Source of the DNA: Nocardioidaceae bacterium
GTDB lineage: Bacteria; Actinomycetota; Actinomycetes; Propionibacteriales; Nocardioidaceae
Direction of reading: 5' to 3'
NCBI GenBank assembly: GCA_025966335.1
Contig: JAICRS010000002.1
Span: 1 to 36,630, forward strand
DNA: 36,630 nucleotides
In this document: positions 27,405 through 36,311 of the stretch, piece by piece
Numbering within the stretch: position 1 is the first letter of the stretch
How the letters are laid out: each line of letters opens with the position of its first letter
Position numbers and translations under genes: made by a program
The notes under the pieces: model-generated
Database searches by the model: none
Seen by the model: the letters and a program-made list of their open reading frames with translations, nothing else
Told to the model about the DNA's origin: nothing

Positions 27405-28001
27405 ATGAGCACCAGGATCCGGCTGAGCCCGGAGGCACGACGCGAGCAGCTGCTCGACCTGGGCGTGCAGATGCTGGCCACCCGCAGCGTCGAGGAGCTG
27501 TCGATCGAGCTGCTCGCCGAGGAGGCCGGGATCTCGCGCGGGCTGATGTACCACTACTTCCGCAGCAAGCACGAGTTCCACACCGCCGTCGTACGCCGGG
27601 CGGCCGACGAGGTCATCCGGGTCACCGCGCCGCGCGACGAAGGCGGGCCGCTGGAACGGCTGGCCGGGTCGCTGGAGGCGTACGTCGACTACGTGGCGGC
27701 CAACTATGCGGGTTACACCTCCCTGGTCCGCGGCGCGGCCAGCGGTGACGACGCGATGCGGCAGATCTACGACGAGACCCGGGCCGCGCTGACCGACCGG
27801 ATCTTCGACACCGCCGGGCCGACCGGTCTCGCCGAGTTCGGGGTGACCGACACGCCGGCCGTCCGGCTGCTGGTGCGAGGGTGGAGCGCGATGACCGAGG
27901 ACGTCGTCATGGCGTGGGTGCGTGACCCGCGCGGCGTACCCAAGCAGGAGCTGCTGATGCTGCTCGCCGCGGCCCTCCCCGCCGTCCTCTCCGCCACCTG
28001 A
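27405..28001 (+). CDS. TetR/AcrR family transcriptional regulator
   Basis: REQLLDLGVQMLATRSVEELSIELLAEEAGISRGLMYHYFRSKHEF. Confidence 0.9.
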   Translation: MSTRIRLSPEARREQLLDLGVQMLATRSVEELSIELLAEEAGISRGLMYHYFRSKHEFHTAVVRRAADEVIRVTAPRDEGGPLERLAGSLEAYVDYVAANYAGYTSLVRGAASGDDAMRQIYDETRAALTDRIFDTAGPTGLAEFGVTDTPAVRLLVRGWSAMTEDVVMAWVRDPRGVPKQELLMLLAAALPAVLSAT

Positions 28002-28072
28002 CCGACAAGTCGGTGCATGACGCGGCGCGAGCGGGGGAACCCGTCCGCTGACGACGACGACAGGAGATCGCG

Positions 28073-29041
28073 ATGCGGTTCGGCTACTTCCTCTCGTGCG
28101 AGGAGTTCACCCCCCAGCAGCTCGTGGAACAGGCACGGCTCGCCGAGGAGGCCGGGTTCGACGCACTGTGGATCAGCGACCACTACCACCCCTGGAACGA
28201 CAACCAGGGCGAGAGCCCGTTCGTGTGGTCGATGATCGGCGCGATCTCGCAGGCCTGCAGCCTCCCGGTGACCACGGCGGTCACCTGTCCGACCGTCCGG
28301 ATCCATCCGGCGGTGATCGCGCAGGCCGCCGCGACCTCGGCAGTGCTGCTCGACGGGAAGTTCATCCTCGGCATCGGCTCCGGGGAGGCCCTGAACGAGC
28401 ACATCCTCGGAGACGCATGGCCCACGGCCGACGTACGGCTGGCGATGCTGGAGGAGGCGGTGACCGTGATCCGCGCGCTGTGGACGGGGGAGACGGTCAC
28501 CCACAGCGGGCCCTTCTACACCGTCGACACCGCGCGGATCTACACATTGCCCGACCAGCCGCCGCCGATCTACGTCTCCGGGTTCGGGCCGAAGGCGACC
28601 GAGCTGGCCGCCGAGATCGGTGACGGCTACATCAACACCGCGCCCTCCCAGGAGCTGGTGTCGCAGTTCAAGGAGGGCTCGGGCGGCAAGCCGGCGCAGG
28701 CCGGGTTCAAGGTGTGCTGGGCGGGCACCGAGGACGAAGGCGCGGACATCGCACACCGGCTGTGGGCCAACGCCGGCGTCCCCGGTGAGCTCGCCCAGGT
28801 GCTGCCCAGCCCCCACCACTTCGAGCAGGTCTCCACGCTGGTCACCAAGGAGATGACCCGTGACTCGGCGGTCTGCGGCCCGGACGTCGAACGGCACGTG
28901 GACGCGTTCGCGCCGTACGTCGACGCGGGCTACGACGAGGTCTACGTGTCGAACATGGGGCCGAACTACCAGCAGATGCTGCAGGCGTACGGCGAAAAGG
29001 TGCTGCCCGCGCTGCGCAGCTCCAACGGCAGCGGAGCCTGA
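28073..29041 (+). CDS. F420-dependent LLM-class oxidoreductase (TIGR03557-like)
   Basis: MRFGYFLSCEEFTPQQLVEQARLAEEAGFDALWISDHYHPWNDNQGESPFVWS. Confidence 0.85.
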   Translation: MRFGYFLSCEEFTPQQLVEQARLAEEAGFDALWISDHYHPWNDNQGESPFVWSMIGAISQACSLPVTTAVTCPTVRIHPAVIAQAAATSAVLLDGKFILGIGSGEALNEHILGDAWPTADVRLAMLEEAVTVIRALWTGETVTHSGPFYTVDTARIYTLPDQPPPIYVSGFGPKATELAAEIGDGYINTAPSQELVSQFKEGSGGKPAQAGFKVCWAGTEDEGADIAHRLWANAGVPGELAQVLPSPHHFEQVSTLVTKEMTRDSAVCGPDVERHVDAFAPYVDAGYDEVYVSNMGPNYQQMLQAYGEKVLPALRSSNGSGA

Positions 29042-29050
29042 CCCGGGAAC

Positions 29051-29482
29051 TCAGACGGGTGCGCCGACCTGGTCGCCGGCCACCGTGATCACCGGACAGG
29101 AGCAGATCCGTGACAGGTCCTCTGCGAGGTCACGATGGCGCCCGGTGCCGGGCTGCCCGATCACCACGAGCTGCGCGTCGCGACCGGCGCGGGCCAATGT
29201 GCGCGCCACCGGGCCGTCCGGTGTGGAGACCACGACCGGGACCCGGCTGTCGAGGTCACCGAGGACCTCCACCACCCACGACTGGGTGCGGTAGCGCGCG
29301 TCACGCCGGGCCCGGTCCAGGTCGCGTTCCAGAGCCAGGTCGCTCCGGCCGGTGACGTCGAAGGCGTGCACCACGACCACGCAGGCACCGGTGCGACTGG
29401 CTTCCGCGACCGCCCAGCGCAGCGCGGCGGTCGCTGCCGGGGTGTGGTCGCCGCCCACGACGATGCGGTCCATGGTGGTCAT
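29051..29482 (-). CDS. Universal stress protein (single domain)
   Basis: MDRIVVGGDHTPAATAALRWAVAEASRTGACVVVVHAF. Confidence 0.85.
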   Translation of the reverse strand: MTTMDRIVVGGDHTPAATAALRWAVAEASRTGACVVVVHAFDVTGRSDLALERDLDRARRDARYRTQSWVVEVLGDLDSRVPVVVSTPDGPVARTLARAGRDAQLVVIGQPGTGRHRDLAEDLSRICSCPVITVAGDQVGAPV

Positions 29483-29546
29483 TGCTGTTCCTTTCGGTCA
29501 CGGTGTCCTGCTTATCCAGGATCTGTGATGTGAGCGCCGGGGATAA

Positions 29547-29582
29547 GGGCGCAACGGACCCAGCCGGAGGGACCTAAGACCC
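29547..29582. promoter_or_regulatory. Candidate pair of DevR/DosR-type boxes, 22 bp apart
   Basis: GGGCGCAACGGACC (29547-29560, weak) and GGGACCTAAGACCC (29569-29582, strong) between divergent USP and PNPOx genes. Confidence 0.55.
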
Positions 29583-29634
29583 GTGCAGTGACGTACGTCT
29601 CGTCGCAGCATGGAGGTGTCAACGAGGAGGAGCC

Positions 29635-30075
29635 ATGAATGATCCCGTGGAACTGACGGTCGAGGAATGCCTGGAGCTGCTGCACGGTGGCGTGGTCGGA
29701 CGCGTGGCGATGTGCACGCCGATGGGGCCGCGCATCGTGCCGCTGAACTATGCGATGTACGGCGACGCGATCATCATCCGGACCACGCCGTACAGCGAGC
29801 TCGGCACCTACGGATGGAAGACCGACCTCGCCTTCGAGATCGACCACCTCGACTACGAGAAGCACCAGGGCTGGAGCGTCGTCGCGATCGGCCACTCGGA
29901 GCTGGTCGAGGACCGCGACGAGCTGCGCGAGATCCAGGCGGGCTGGGATCCGACTCCATGGGCGGGCGGCCGCCGGCACCTCTACCTGCGACTGCGCTGG
30001 CGGGACCTGACCGGTCGCCGGATCGGCGGGGACTGGACCCATGACTCGATGATGCCGTTCCGCCGGGCGCTGTGA
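29635..30075 (+). CDS. Pyridoxamine 5'-phosphate oxidase-fold flavoprotein
   Basis: LLHGGVVGRVAMCTPMGPRIVPLNYAMYGDAIIIRTTPYSELG ... VAFEIDH-type motif. Confidence 0.85.
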   Translation: MNDPVELTVEECLELLHGGVVGRVAMCTPMGPRIVPLNYAMYGDAIIIRTTPYSELGTYGWKTDLAFEIDHLDYEKHQGWSVVAIGHSELVEDRDELREIQAGWDPTPWAGGRRHLYLRLRWRDLTGRRIGGDWTHDSMMPFRRAL

Positions 30076-30120
30076 GCGGCACGCCGAACCTGACGGCGCG
30101 GCGTTTGTAGGGTGTGCGGT

Positions 30121-31725
30121 GTGGACACTGGCACCGGCCCCGACCTCGACACCGGCGACGGGCTCGACCTGCCCCGCAACGCGCGGGCGCTGCTCGACGC
30201 GGTCGTCGCGATCAGCTCCGACCTCGACATGCACACCGTGCTCAACCGGATCGTCACCTCGGCGTGCGAGATCACCGGTGCGAGGTACGGCGCGCTCGGT
30301 GTGCTCGGGAACAGCGGCGGGCTGATCGACTTCATCACCTTCGGGCTGACCGAGGACGAGCACCGGGCGATCGGCGACCTGCCGCGCGGGCACGGGATCC
30401 TGGGACTGCTGATCGACCACCCGCAGCCGCTGCGGCTCAAGCATCTGAAGGAGCACCCGAAGTCGTTCGGGTTCCCGCCGCACCACCCGCCGATGGAGCG
30501 GTTCCTCGGCGTCCCGGTGCGGATCCGCGGGACCGTGTTCGGCAACCTCTACCTGACCGAGAAGGCCGACGGCCAGGACTTCACCGAGCAGGACGAGAAG
30601 CTGGTCGAGGTGCTCGCCACCGCCGCCGGCTTCGTGATCGAGAACGCCCGCGACTACGCACAGAGCGAGCGGCGGCGGCAGTGGCTCGAGGCATCGGCGC
30701 ACATCACCGACGCGCTGCAGCCGCCGGTGCGGGTCGACGACGCCCTGCGCCAGATCGCGATCAGCGCCCGACGGGTCTCCGGCGCCTCCGCGGTCGCGGT
30801 GGTGCAGCGCCGTGGCGAGCGAGACCACGAGATCTCTGCCCGCGACGGTTCGAAGGCCGGTGAGGTCGACGGCATCGTCGCGGCCCTCGAGGAGCACATC
30901 CAGCGGGCCGAGAGCGCGGCCGACGTCGTGGTCGTCCCTCAGGGCAGTGAGCGCACCGTCGTACTCGTGCCGCTGCGTGCGCACCTGGCCGGCAACGGTG
31001 TCCTGCTGGTCGCTCTCGACGGCGGACGGGGATCCTTGGAGGCGGAGGAGGCGGAGCTCCTGGCGTCGTTCGCGGACCAGGCGTCGCTCGCCCTGGACCG
31101 GGCGCAGGCGATCTCCGACCGCCAGGAGCTGATGCTGATCTCGGACCGGGACCGGATCGCCCGGGACCTGCACGACCTGGTGATCCAGCGGTTGTTCGCC
31201 ACCGGCCTACAGCTGCAGGGCGCCCGACGGATCGCGGTCAGCGACGAGGTCCGGGAGCGGCTCGACAGCGCGGTCGCCGACCTCGACGTCACGATCCGCG
31301 ACATCCGGTCCACGATCTTCGAGCTGCAGCACTCGCACGAGCTGTCGCTGCGCGCGGACGTGCGCGGGGTGGCCAAGGAGTACGTCCCGGTGCTCGGGTT
31401 CACCCCGATGGTGCGTACCTCCGGTCCGATCGACACGGCGGTCCCGCACCGGGTGGGCGAACAGCTGCTCGCGGTGCTGCGCGAGGCGCTGTCCAACGTG
31501 GCGCGGCACTCCGAGGCGGACGCAGCCGTCGTGGAGGTGGAGGCCACCGACGAGCGGGTCCTCCTGCGGGTGACCGACAACGGCAAGGGCCTGCCTGCCG
31601 ACCGGCACGAGAGCGGCCTGCGCAACGTGCGGCGCCGGGCCATCGAGCACGGCGGTGCCGTGCGGCTGCTACCGGAGGAACCGCACGGCACCATCCTGGA
31701 ATGGGCGGTGCCCATCTCCGGCTGA
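30121..31725 (+). CDS. GAF-domain sensor histidine kinase, DevS/DosS-like
   Basis: GAF segment SFGFPPHHPPMERFLGVPVRIRGTVFGNLYLTEKADG; DRDRIARDLHDLVIQRLFATGLQLQG H-box; HATPase region. Confidence 0.9.
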   Translation: MDTGTGPDLDTGDGLDLPRNARALLDAVVAISSDLDMHTVLNRIVTSACEITGARYGALGVLGNSGGLIDFITFGLTEDEHRAIGDLPRGHGILGLLIDHPQPLRLKHLKEHPKSFGFPPHHPPMERFLGVPVRIRGTVFGNLYLTEKADGQDFTEQDEKLVEVLATAAGFVIENARDYAQSERRRQWLEASAHITDALQPPVRVDDALRQIAISARRVSGASAVAVVQRRGERDHEISARDGSKAGEVDGIVAALEEHIQRAESAADVVVVPQGSERTVVLVPLRAHLAGNGVLLVALDGGRGSLEAEEAELLASFADQASLALDRAQAISDRQELMLISDRDRIARDLHDLVIQRLFATGLQLQGARRIAVSDEVRERLDSAVADLDVTIRDIRSTIFELQHSHELSLRADVRGVAKEYVPVLGFTPMVRTSGPIDTAVPHRVGEQLLAVLREALSNVARHSEADAAVVEVEATDERVLLRVTDNGKGLPADRHESGLRNVRRRAIEHGGAVRLLPEEPHGTILEWAVPISG

Positions 31726-32319
31726 CCCGCCGGGTTCGGTGCCGAGCGTCACCGAGATGACCCCGGCCACCGAGCCGGCGACCACCTCGGCGACCCGCCA
31801 CTGGGCCGGGTCGGCCAGGCTGGTCAGGCTGACGACACCCTCGGTGACCTCGACCTCGCACTCCACTCCTGCGCTGCGCAGGAACTCGTCCACCTCGGCC
31901 TCGATCTGCTCGTCCGCGCGGGCGAGCACCCGGACGACGTCGCTGCGGCTGACCACCCCGACGACCCGGCCCTGTTCGAGGACCGGCAGGCTCTTCACCG
32001 CCGTGGAGGTCATCAGGTCGACCGCGTCGCTGAGGTCGGTGTCGGCGCAGACGGCCAGAGAGAGCGTGGTCATCACCTGTCCGACGGTGCGCGGCTGGTC
32101 GGACGGCTGGGCCGGCGGCAGCATGTGGGCCCGGGTGTCCTTGCGGACGAGGTCGCGCAGCAGGTCCGCCTCGCTGACGATGCCGACGACCTGTCCCTGC
32201 GCATCGGTGACCGGAAGCGAGGTCACCCGATAGCGGTCCAGCAGCCGCAGTGCGTTCTTGACCGTGGTGCCGGCGTCGACGGTGATGGCCGGTGAGGTCA
32301 TCACATCCTTGACGATCAT
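31669..32319 (-). CDS. CBS-domain pair protein with C-terminal BON-like region
   Basis: VKDVMTSPAITVDAGTTVKNALRLLDRYRVTSLPVTDAQGQVVGIVSEADLLR. Confidence 0.88.
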   Translation of the reverse strand: MIVKDVMTSPAITVDAGTTVKNALRLLDRYRVTSLPVTDAQGQVVGIVSEADLLRDLVRKDTRAHMLPPAQPSDQPRTVGQVMTTLSLAVCADTDLSDAVDLMTSTAVKSLPVLEQGRVVGVVSRSDVVRVLARADEQIEAEVDEFLRSAGVECEVEVTEGVVSLTSLADPAQWRVAEVVAGSVAGVISVTLGTEPGGSAGDGHRPFQDGAVRFLR

Positions 32320-32326
32320 CGTCGTC

Positions 32327-32770
32327 TCACCTTCCTGTTCTGGGTGAGGGCGACCGGTGTTGCCGGTCCGCCCGGGCGAGGGGCACCAGCAGCGCCAGCG
32401 CAGGGATGCACCAGAGCCAGATGCCGAAACCGAAGAGCATGAGCGCCAGGTGGAAGCCGATCACGCCGACCCACCCCAGGCGTGCCCAGCCGCCGCCGAC
32501 TAGCAGCGCGGTCCCGAGGAGGGTCTCGCCGAGCGCCAGTGCCAGTCCCCACATCCGGGGGTCGGCCATGAAGATCTCGTTCCAACCGGTGCGCACGAAC
32601 GAGAAGTAGGCGGCGTCCGCGAACGATCGGTAGACGTCCGGGTCGGCGGCGACGATGCCGACGTGGACACCGCCCATCGAGAGGTAGAACCCACCCACGA
32701 GCCGGCGTGCCAGACCCGCGCCCGTGCGGGGACGGCCGGTGGTCATCGTGGGAACCGGTTGAGTCGTCAT
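32327..32770 (-). CDS. Small multi-TM membrane protein
   Basis: MTTQPVPTMTTGRPRTGAGLARRLVGGFYLSMGGVHVGIVAADPDVY..., hydrophobic C-terminal half. Confidence 0.75.
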   Translation of the reverse strand: MTTQPVPTMTTGRPRTGAGLARRLVGGFYLSMGGVHVGIVAADPDVYRSFADAAYFSFVRTGWNEIFMADPRMWGLALALGETLLGTALLVGGGWARLGWVGVIGFHLALMLFGFGIWLWCIPALALLVPLARADRQHRSPSPRTGR

Positions 32771-32806
32771 GTCGATCGCCTCCGAGCCTTCTTGCTTGAG
32801 CGGGGC

Positions 32807-32860
32807 TGCCGTGCGGCTCGGGGGGAACCGCACGGCAGCCGCTCGGAGAGGAGAGCGGCT
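32807..32860. promoter_or_regulatory. Two adjacent intergenic hairpins
   Basis: TGCCGTGCGG-N11-CCGCACGGCA (32807-32837) and AGCCGCTC-N8-GAGCGGCT (32837-32860), within the minus-strand operon. Confidence 0.7.
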
Positions 32861-32892
32861 GAGACTCTCCCTCCTTCCCCACCCACAGGGAG

Positions 32893-33804
32893 TCAGCTGC
32901 CCTTTGTGGGGACGACCATGACCGGGCACTCCGCGTAGTGGAGCACCGCTCGGGTCACCGACCCGAAGGTGAACCCGCCCAGCTTGCCGTCGGTGTGGCG
33001 ACCGAGGACGACGAGCTGGGCCTGTTCCGCCGCATCGAGCACGGCCATGGCGGGGTGACTGTGCGAGTGCACAGCCTTGACCTCGACGTCCGCGAACCGC
33101 TCCCTCCAGACGTCGAGAACCTTGTCGAAATCCTGGTGTGCGTCCCGCTCCCACTGGGCAGCTGCGCCGGCGAGCGCGGCGGCGTCCCACGAGTAGACGG
33201 TCGGCGTCTCCCAGCCGTGCACGGCGAGCAGTGGAACACCCAGCCGATGCGCCCGGGTGAACGCGAGATGGATCGGCAGGTGGTGCGGCCGGTACGGGTC
33301 GATGCCGAGCACGATCGGAGCGCCGACGCGGGCCATCTGCCGCCAGTCGTCGGGCACGATCGTCACCGGCACGTTCGCCCGGCCGGCGACCGCGATCGAG
33401 GTGGACCCGACGATCACCCGGGCGAAGCCACCCAGACCGCGCTTGCCGACCACGAGCATCCGCGCGTCGCGGCTGCGGTCGAGGAGCACGTCGACCGGGG
33501 AGCCGGTCACCACCTCGGTGCCGACCACCTGCTCGGCCACGACGTGGCGCACCTCGTGCCGAAGGTCGGCGAGCATGTCCTGCGCCGCCTCCTCCTGGCT
33601 ACGGATGGAGAAGTGGGGAGTGGGCAGCAGGTGGTCCTCGGTCGCGGTGACCAGGACGACCTGGCAGCCGGTGACCGCGGCCTCGCTCGCCGCCCAGGCG
33701 ACGGCGCTGCGGTTGTGCTCAGATCCGTCGACCGCGACGACGATCGGTCGGTAGGCGTCTGCCCATTCGCCGGTCGTCGCCGCGGTCTGTGCTTCGAGTG
33801 TCAT
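32893..33804 (-). CDS. Universal stress protein (tandem USP domains)
   Basis: PIVVAVDGSEHNRSAVAWAASEA; MLVVGKRGLGGFARVIVGSTSIAVAGRANVPVTIV; second C-terminal USP half. Confidence 0.9.
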   Translation of the reverse strand: MTLEAQTAATTGEWADAYRPIVVAVDGSEHNRSAVAWAASEAAVTGCQVVLVTATEDHLLPTPHFSIRSQEEAAQDMLADLRHEVRHVVAEQVVGTEVVTGSPVDVLLDRSRDARMLVVGKRGLGGFARVIVGSTSIAVAGRANVPVTIVPDDWRQMARVGAPIVLGIDPYRPHHLPIHLAFTRAHRLGVPLLAVHGWETPTVYSWDAAALAGAAAQWERDAHQDFDKVLDVWRERFADVEVKAVHSHSHPAMAVLDAAEQAQLVVLGRHTDGKLGGFTFGSVTRAVLHYAECPVMVVPTKGS

Positions 33805-33819
33805 CGAAGGATTCCTTGG

Positions 33820-34410
33820 TTACCGGAGGAACCCGTACCGGCGGACGAGGTGGGTCTTGGCCCAGGCCTTGCCGGCACCCCAGGTGTCGCCCGCGAGGGT
33901 GAGCGCCAGGACGACAAGGGTGATCGCGCCGATCAGGTGGTCGTCGAAGACCGGGTTGTTCTCGGGGACCATCACCGCGGCGTACATCATCAGGTAGAGC
34001 GCTGCGCCCGCCACGGCGGCGAACCGCATCCCGATACCGAGGGTGAGCGTGGTGCCGATCGCGAGCAGGCCCAGCATGAACAGCCAGTCGATGACCGCGT
34101 AGCCGGCGAGGCCGTTGAAGAAGCCTGCGAACGGGCTGTCCGGGTTGACGCCGAAGGCGAGGAAGCCCTCGGTGGGGCTGCCGCCGTTGATCCAGGCCGC
34201 GTCACCGAAGCGGTCCAGGTTGCCCTCCTGGTCGTAGCCGGTGTGGAAGCCGAGCGCCAGCAGCTTGTCGAAGAAGGCCCACAGGAAGGTCAGGCCGAAC
34301 GCGATCCGCAGAACGGCGAGTGCCTTGCGGGCGGCCGCGCTCTTCACGACCTCGTCCTCGCGGACGACGTCGGCGAAGTCGAGCTCCGGGTGACGGTGGA
34401 TGGTGGTCAT
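33820..34410 (-). CDS. DoxX-like membrane protein
   Basis: VLRIAFGLTFLWAFFDKLLALGFHTGYD..., four TM segments. Confidence 0.8.
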   Translation of the reverse strand: MTTIHRHPELDFADVVREDEVVKSAAARKALAVLRIAFGLTFLWAFFDKLLALGFHTGYDQEGNLDRFGDAAWINGGSPTEGFLAFGVNPDSPFAGFFNGLAGYAVIDWLFMLGLLAIGTTLTLGIGMRFAAVAGAALYLMMYAAVMVPENNPVFDDHLIGAITLVVLALTLAGDTWGAGKAWAKTHLVRRYGFLR

Positions 34411-34496
34411 TGTTCTCGTGCCTCCCCTTTTCGGGAATCCTGGCGGGTGTTGCTCTCTGACACCTCAAGGATCTCCGGGGAGAACGGCCGGCAAGA

Positions 34497-34532
34497 GTGC
34501 CGAGCGGCACCACCTGAAGGGCCGATGGTCCC
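34497..34532. promoter_or_regulatory. Candidate pair of DevR/DosR-type boxes, 22 bp apart, upstream of the DoxX-USP operon
   Basis: GTGCC-GAGC-GGCAC (34497-34510) and GGGCC-GATG-GTCCC (34519-34532). Confidence 0.55.
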
Positions 34533-34551
34533 GCGCCGCCGCGGGACCATC
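34524..34551 (-). terminator. Terminator hairpin after the response regulator gene
   Basis: GATGGTCCCGCG-CCGC-CGCGGGACCATC, perfect 12-bp stem 5 bp past the stop. Confidence 0.8.
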
Positions 34552-34556
34552 TGCGC

Positions 34557-35198
34557 TCAGCGCATCAGCTTGGAGGCGAGCACGGCGGCCTGGGTGCGCC
34601 GCTCGAGGCCGAGCTTCGACAGGATGCTCGACACGTAGTTCTTGACCGTCTTCTCGGCCAGGAAGAGCCGCTCGCCGATCTGCCGGTTGGTGAGCCCCTC
34701 GGCGATCAGGGCAAGGATCTTGCGCTCCTGCTCGGTCAGCGACGCGAGCTCAGGCTGCTCCTCGGGTCCCCGGCGGACCCGCTCGAGCACCTTGGCGGTC
34801 AGCGCGGGGTCCAGCAGGGACTGGCCGGCGGCGACCCGGCGTACGACGTCGATCAGGTCGTTGCCGCCGATCTGCTTGAGGACGTAGCCCGCGGCACCGG
34901 CGAGGATCGCGGCGAACAGTGCCTCGTCGTCGTCGTAGCTGGTGAGGATCAGCGCCTTGATCGTCGGGTCGATCGAGCGCACCTCGCGGCACACGTCGAT
35001 CCCGCTGCCGTCGGGCAGTCGACCGTCGAGGACCGCGACGTCGGGCCGCAGCGCGGGGATCCGGGCGATCGCCTCACGGACGGAGCCGGACTCACCGACG
35101 ATCTCGATGTCCCCCTCGCTCTCGAGCAGGTCGTGCAGCCCGCGGCGGACCACCTCGTGGTCGTCGAGCAGGAATACCCGGATCGGCTTCGTGTCCAT
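34557..35198 (-). CDS. NarL/LuxR-type response regulator, DevR/DosR-like
   Basis: [21 protein letters not shown]... [26 protein letters not shown]... [52 protein letters not shown]. Confidence 0.92.
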   Translation of the reverse strand: MDTKPIRVFLLDDHEVVRRGLHDLLESEGDIEIVGESGSVREAIARIPALRPDVAVLDGRLPDGSGIDVCREVRSIDPTIKALILTSYDDDEALFAAILAGAAGYVLKQIGGNDLIDVVRRVAAGQSLLDPALTAKVLERVRRGPEEQPELASLTEQERKILALIAEGLTNRQIGERLFLAEKTVKNYVSSILSKLGLERRTQAAVLASKLMR

Positions 35199-35259
35199 CC
35201 TCTGTTTCTACCGGCTGCCGGGTCGGTTTGCACGCCAGCCACCCGGTCGGGTGCCGTTT

Positions 35260-35297
35260 TCGGGACGGAGGTCCCGAGCCACCGAGCCGTTCGCCCC
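35260..35297. promoter_or_regulatory. Candidate pair of DevR/DosR-type boxes in the divergent regulator/USP promoter
   Basis: TCGGGAC-GGAG-GTCCCGA (35260-35277, perfect dyad) and GAGCC-GTTC-GCCCC (35284-35297), 22 bp apart. Confidence 0.65.
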
Positions 35298-35332
35298 TGC
35301 TGGCACCAACCCCGCGGGGCGACCGTGGGGAC

Positions 35333-36247
35333 ATGGACATGTCGGTGGTGCACGATTCGGTGGTGGTCGGCGTCGACGGGTCACCGGCCAGTGCCGCGGC
35401 GTTGAGCTGGGCGGTGCGGTACGCCGCCGTGGAGTCGCGTGCGCTGACCGTCGTCCACGCCTGCGGCTTTCCCGGGGCGATGCCCGACTTCGAGGACATC
35501 ATCGCCTCGGAGCGCGGACTCCGGTCGGTGGGCCGCACGATCGCCGCAGAGGCCGAGTGCGACGCACGGGTGCTCGAGCCGCTGGTCGCGGTGCGGACGG
35601 TGGTAGTGATGGGCAACGCAGCACCCGTGCTGGTCGAGGCATCGGAGACGGCGGCCCTGGTCGTGGTCGGGGCGCGAGGACGGGGAGCCCTGGCGAGCAT
35701 GTTGCTCGGCTCGGTCAGCAGCCAGGTCACCCGGGAGGCACAGTGCCCGGTGGTCGTCGTGCGCGCACCGGCCGGGCGGGCCGGCGTACCCGATGCCGAC
35801 GCCTCGTCCGAGGCCGGCCGGCGGCCGGTCGTGGTCGGTGTGGACGGGACCGCAGCATCGTCAGCAGCGGTGGAGTTCGCGTTCCACCGGGCGGCGATGG
35901 AACGGCTGCCGCTGACGGTCCTGCACGCGAACTGGGACCTGCGCACCCGCGTGTCGACGGTCGCCGACGTGATGTCGTACGCCGAACGCGTCAACCTCGA
36001 CGAGGAGCAGGAGCTGCTCGTCGCAGAGACGGTGGCCGGGCTGTGCGAGCGGTATCCCGACGTCGCCGTCACCGAGCGGTACCGGCGCGGCGAGCCGGTG
36101 CGCCAGCTGGTCGAAGCTTCCCGCGAGGCGTCCTTGGTGGTGGTCGGCTCGCGGGGTCGCCGGTTGCTGAGCAGGGCGCTGTCCGGCTCGGTGAGCCGGG
36201 CGGTCGCCGAGCGGGCCGCGTGCCCGGTAGCGGTGGCGCGCCCCTGA
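35333..36247 (+). CDS. Universal stress protein (tandem USP domains)
   Basis: [59 protein letters not shown]. Confidence 0.9.
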   Translation: MDMSVVHDSVVVGVDGSPASAAALSWAVRYAAVESRALTVVHACGFPGAMPDFEDIIASERGLRSVGRTIAAEAECDARVLEPLVAVRTVVVMGNAAPVLVEASETAALVVVGARGRGALASMLLGSVSSQVTREAQCPVVVVRAPAGRAGVPDADASSEAGRRPVVVGVDGTAASSAAVEFAFHRAAMERLPLTVLHANWDLRTRVSTVADVMSYAERVNLDEEQELLVAETVAGLCERYPDVAVTERYRRGEPVRQLVEASREASLVVVGSRGRRLLSRALSGSVSRAVAERAACPVAVARP

Positions 36248-36263
36248 CGCAGCCGGACATGAC

Positions 36264-36292
36264 GCCGGCCCGGTCACAGTGACCGGGCCGGC
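36264..36292. terminator. Bidirectional hairpin between convergent genes
   Basis: GCCGGCCCGGTCA-CAG-TGACCGGGCCGGC, perfect 13-bp stem. Confidence 0.85.
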
Positions 36293-36311
36293 GGCATGCA
36301 TGGTGCGTGTG

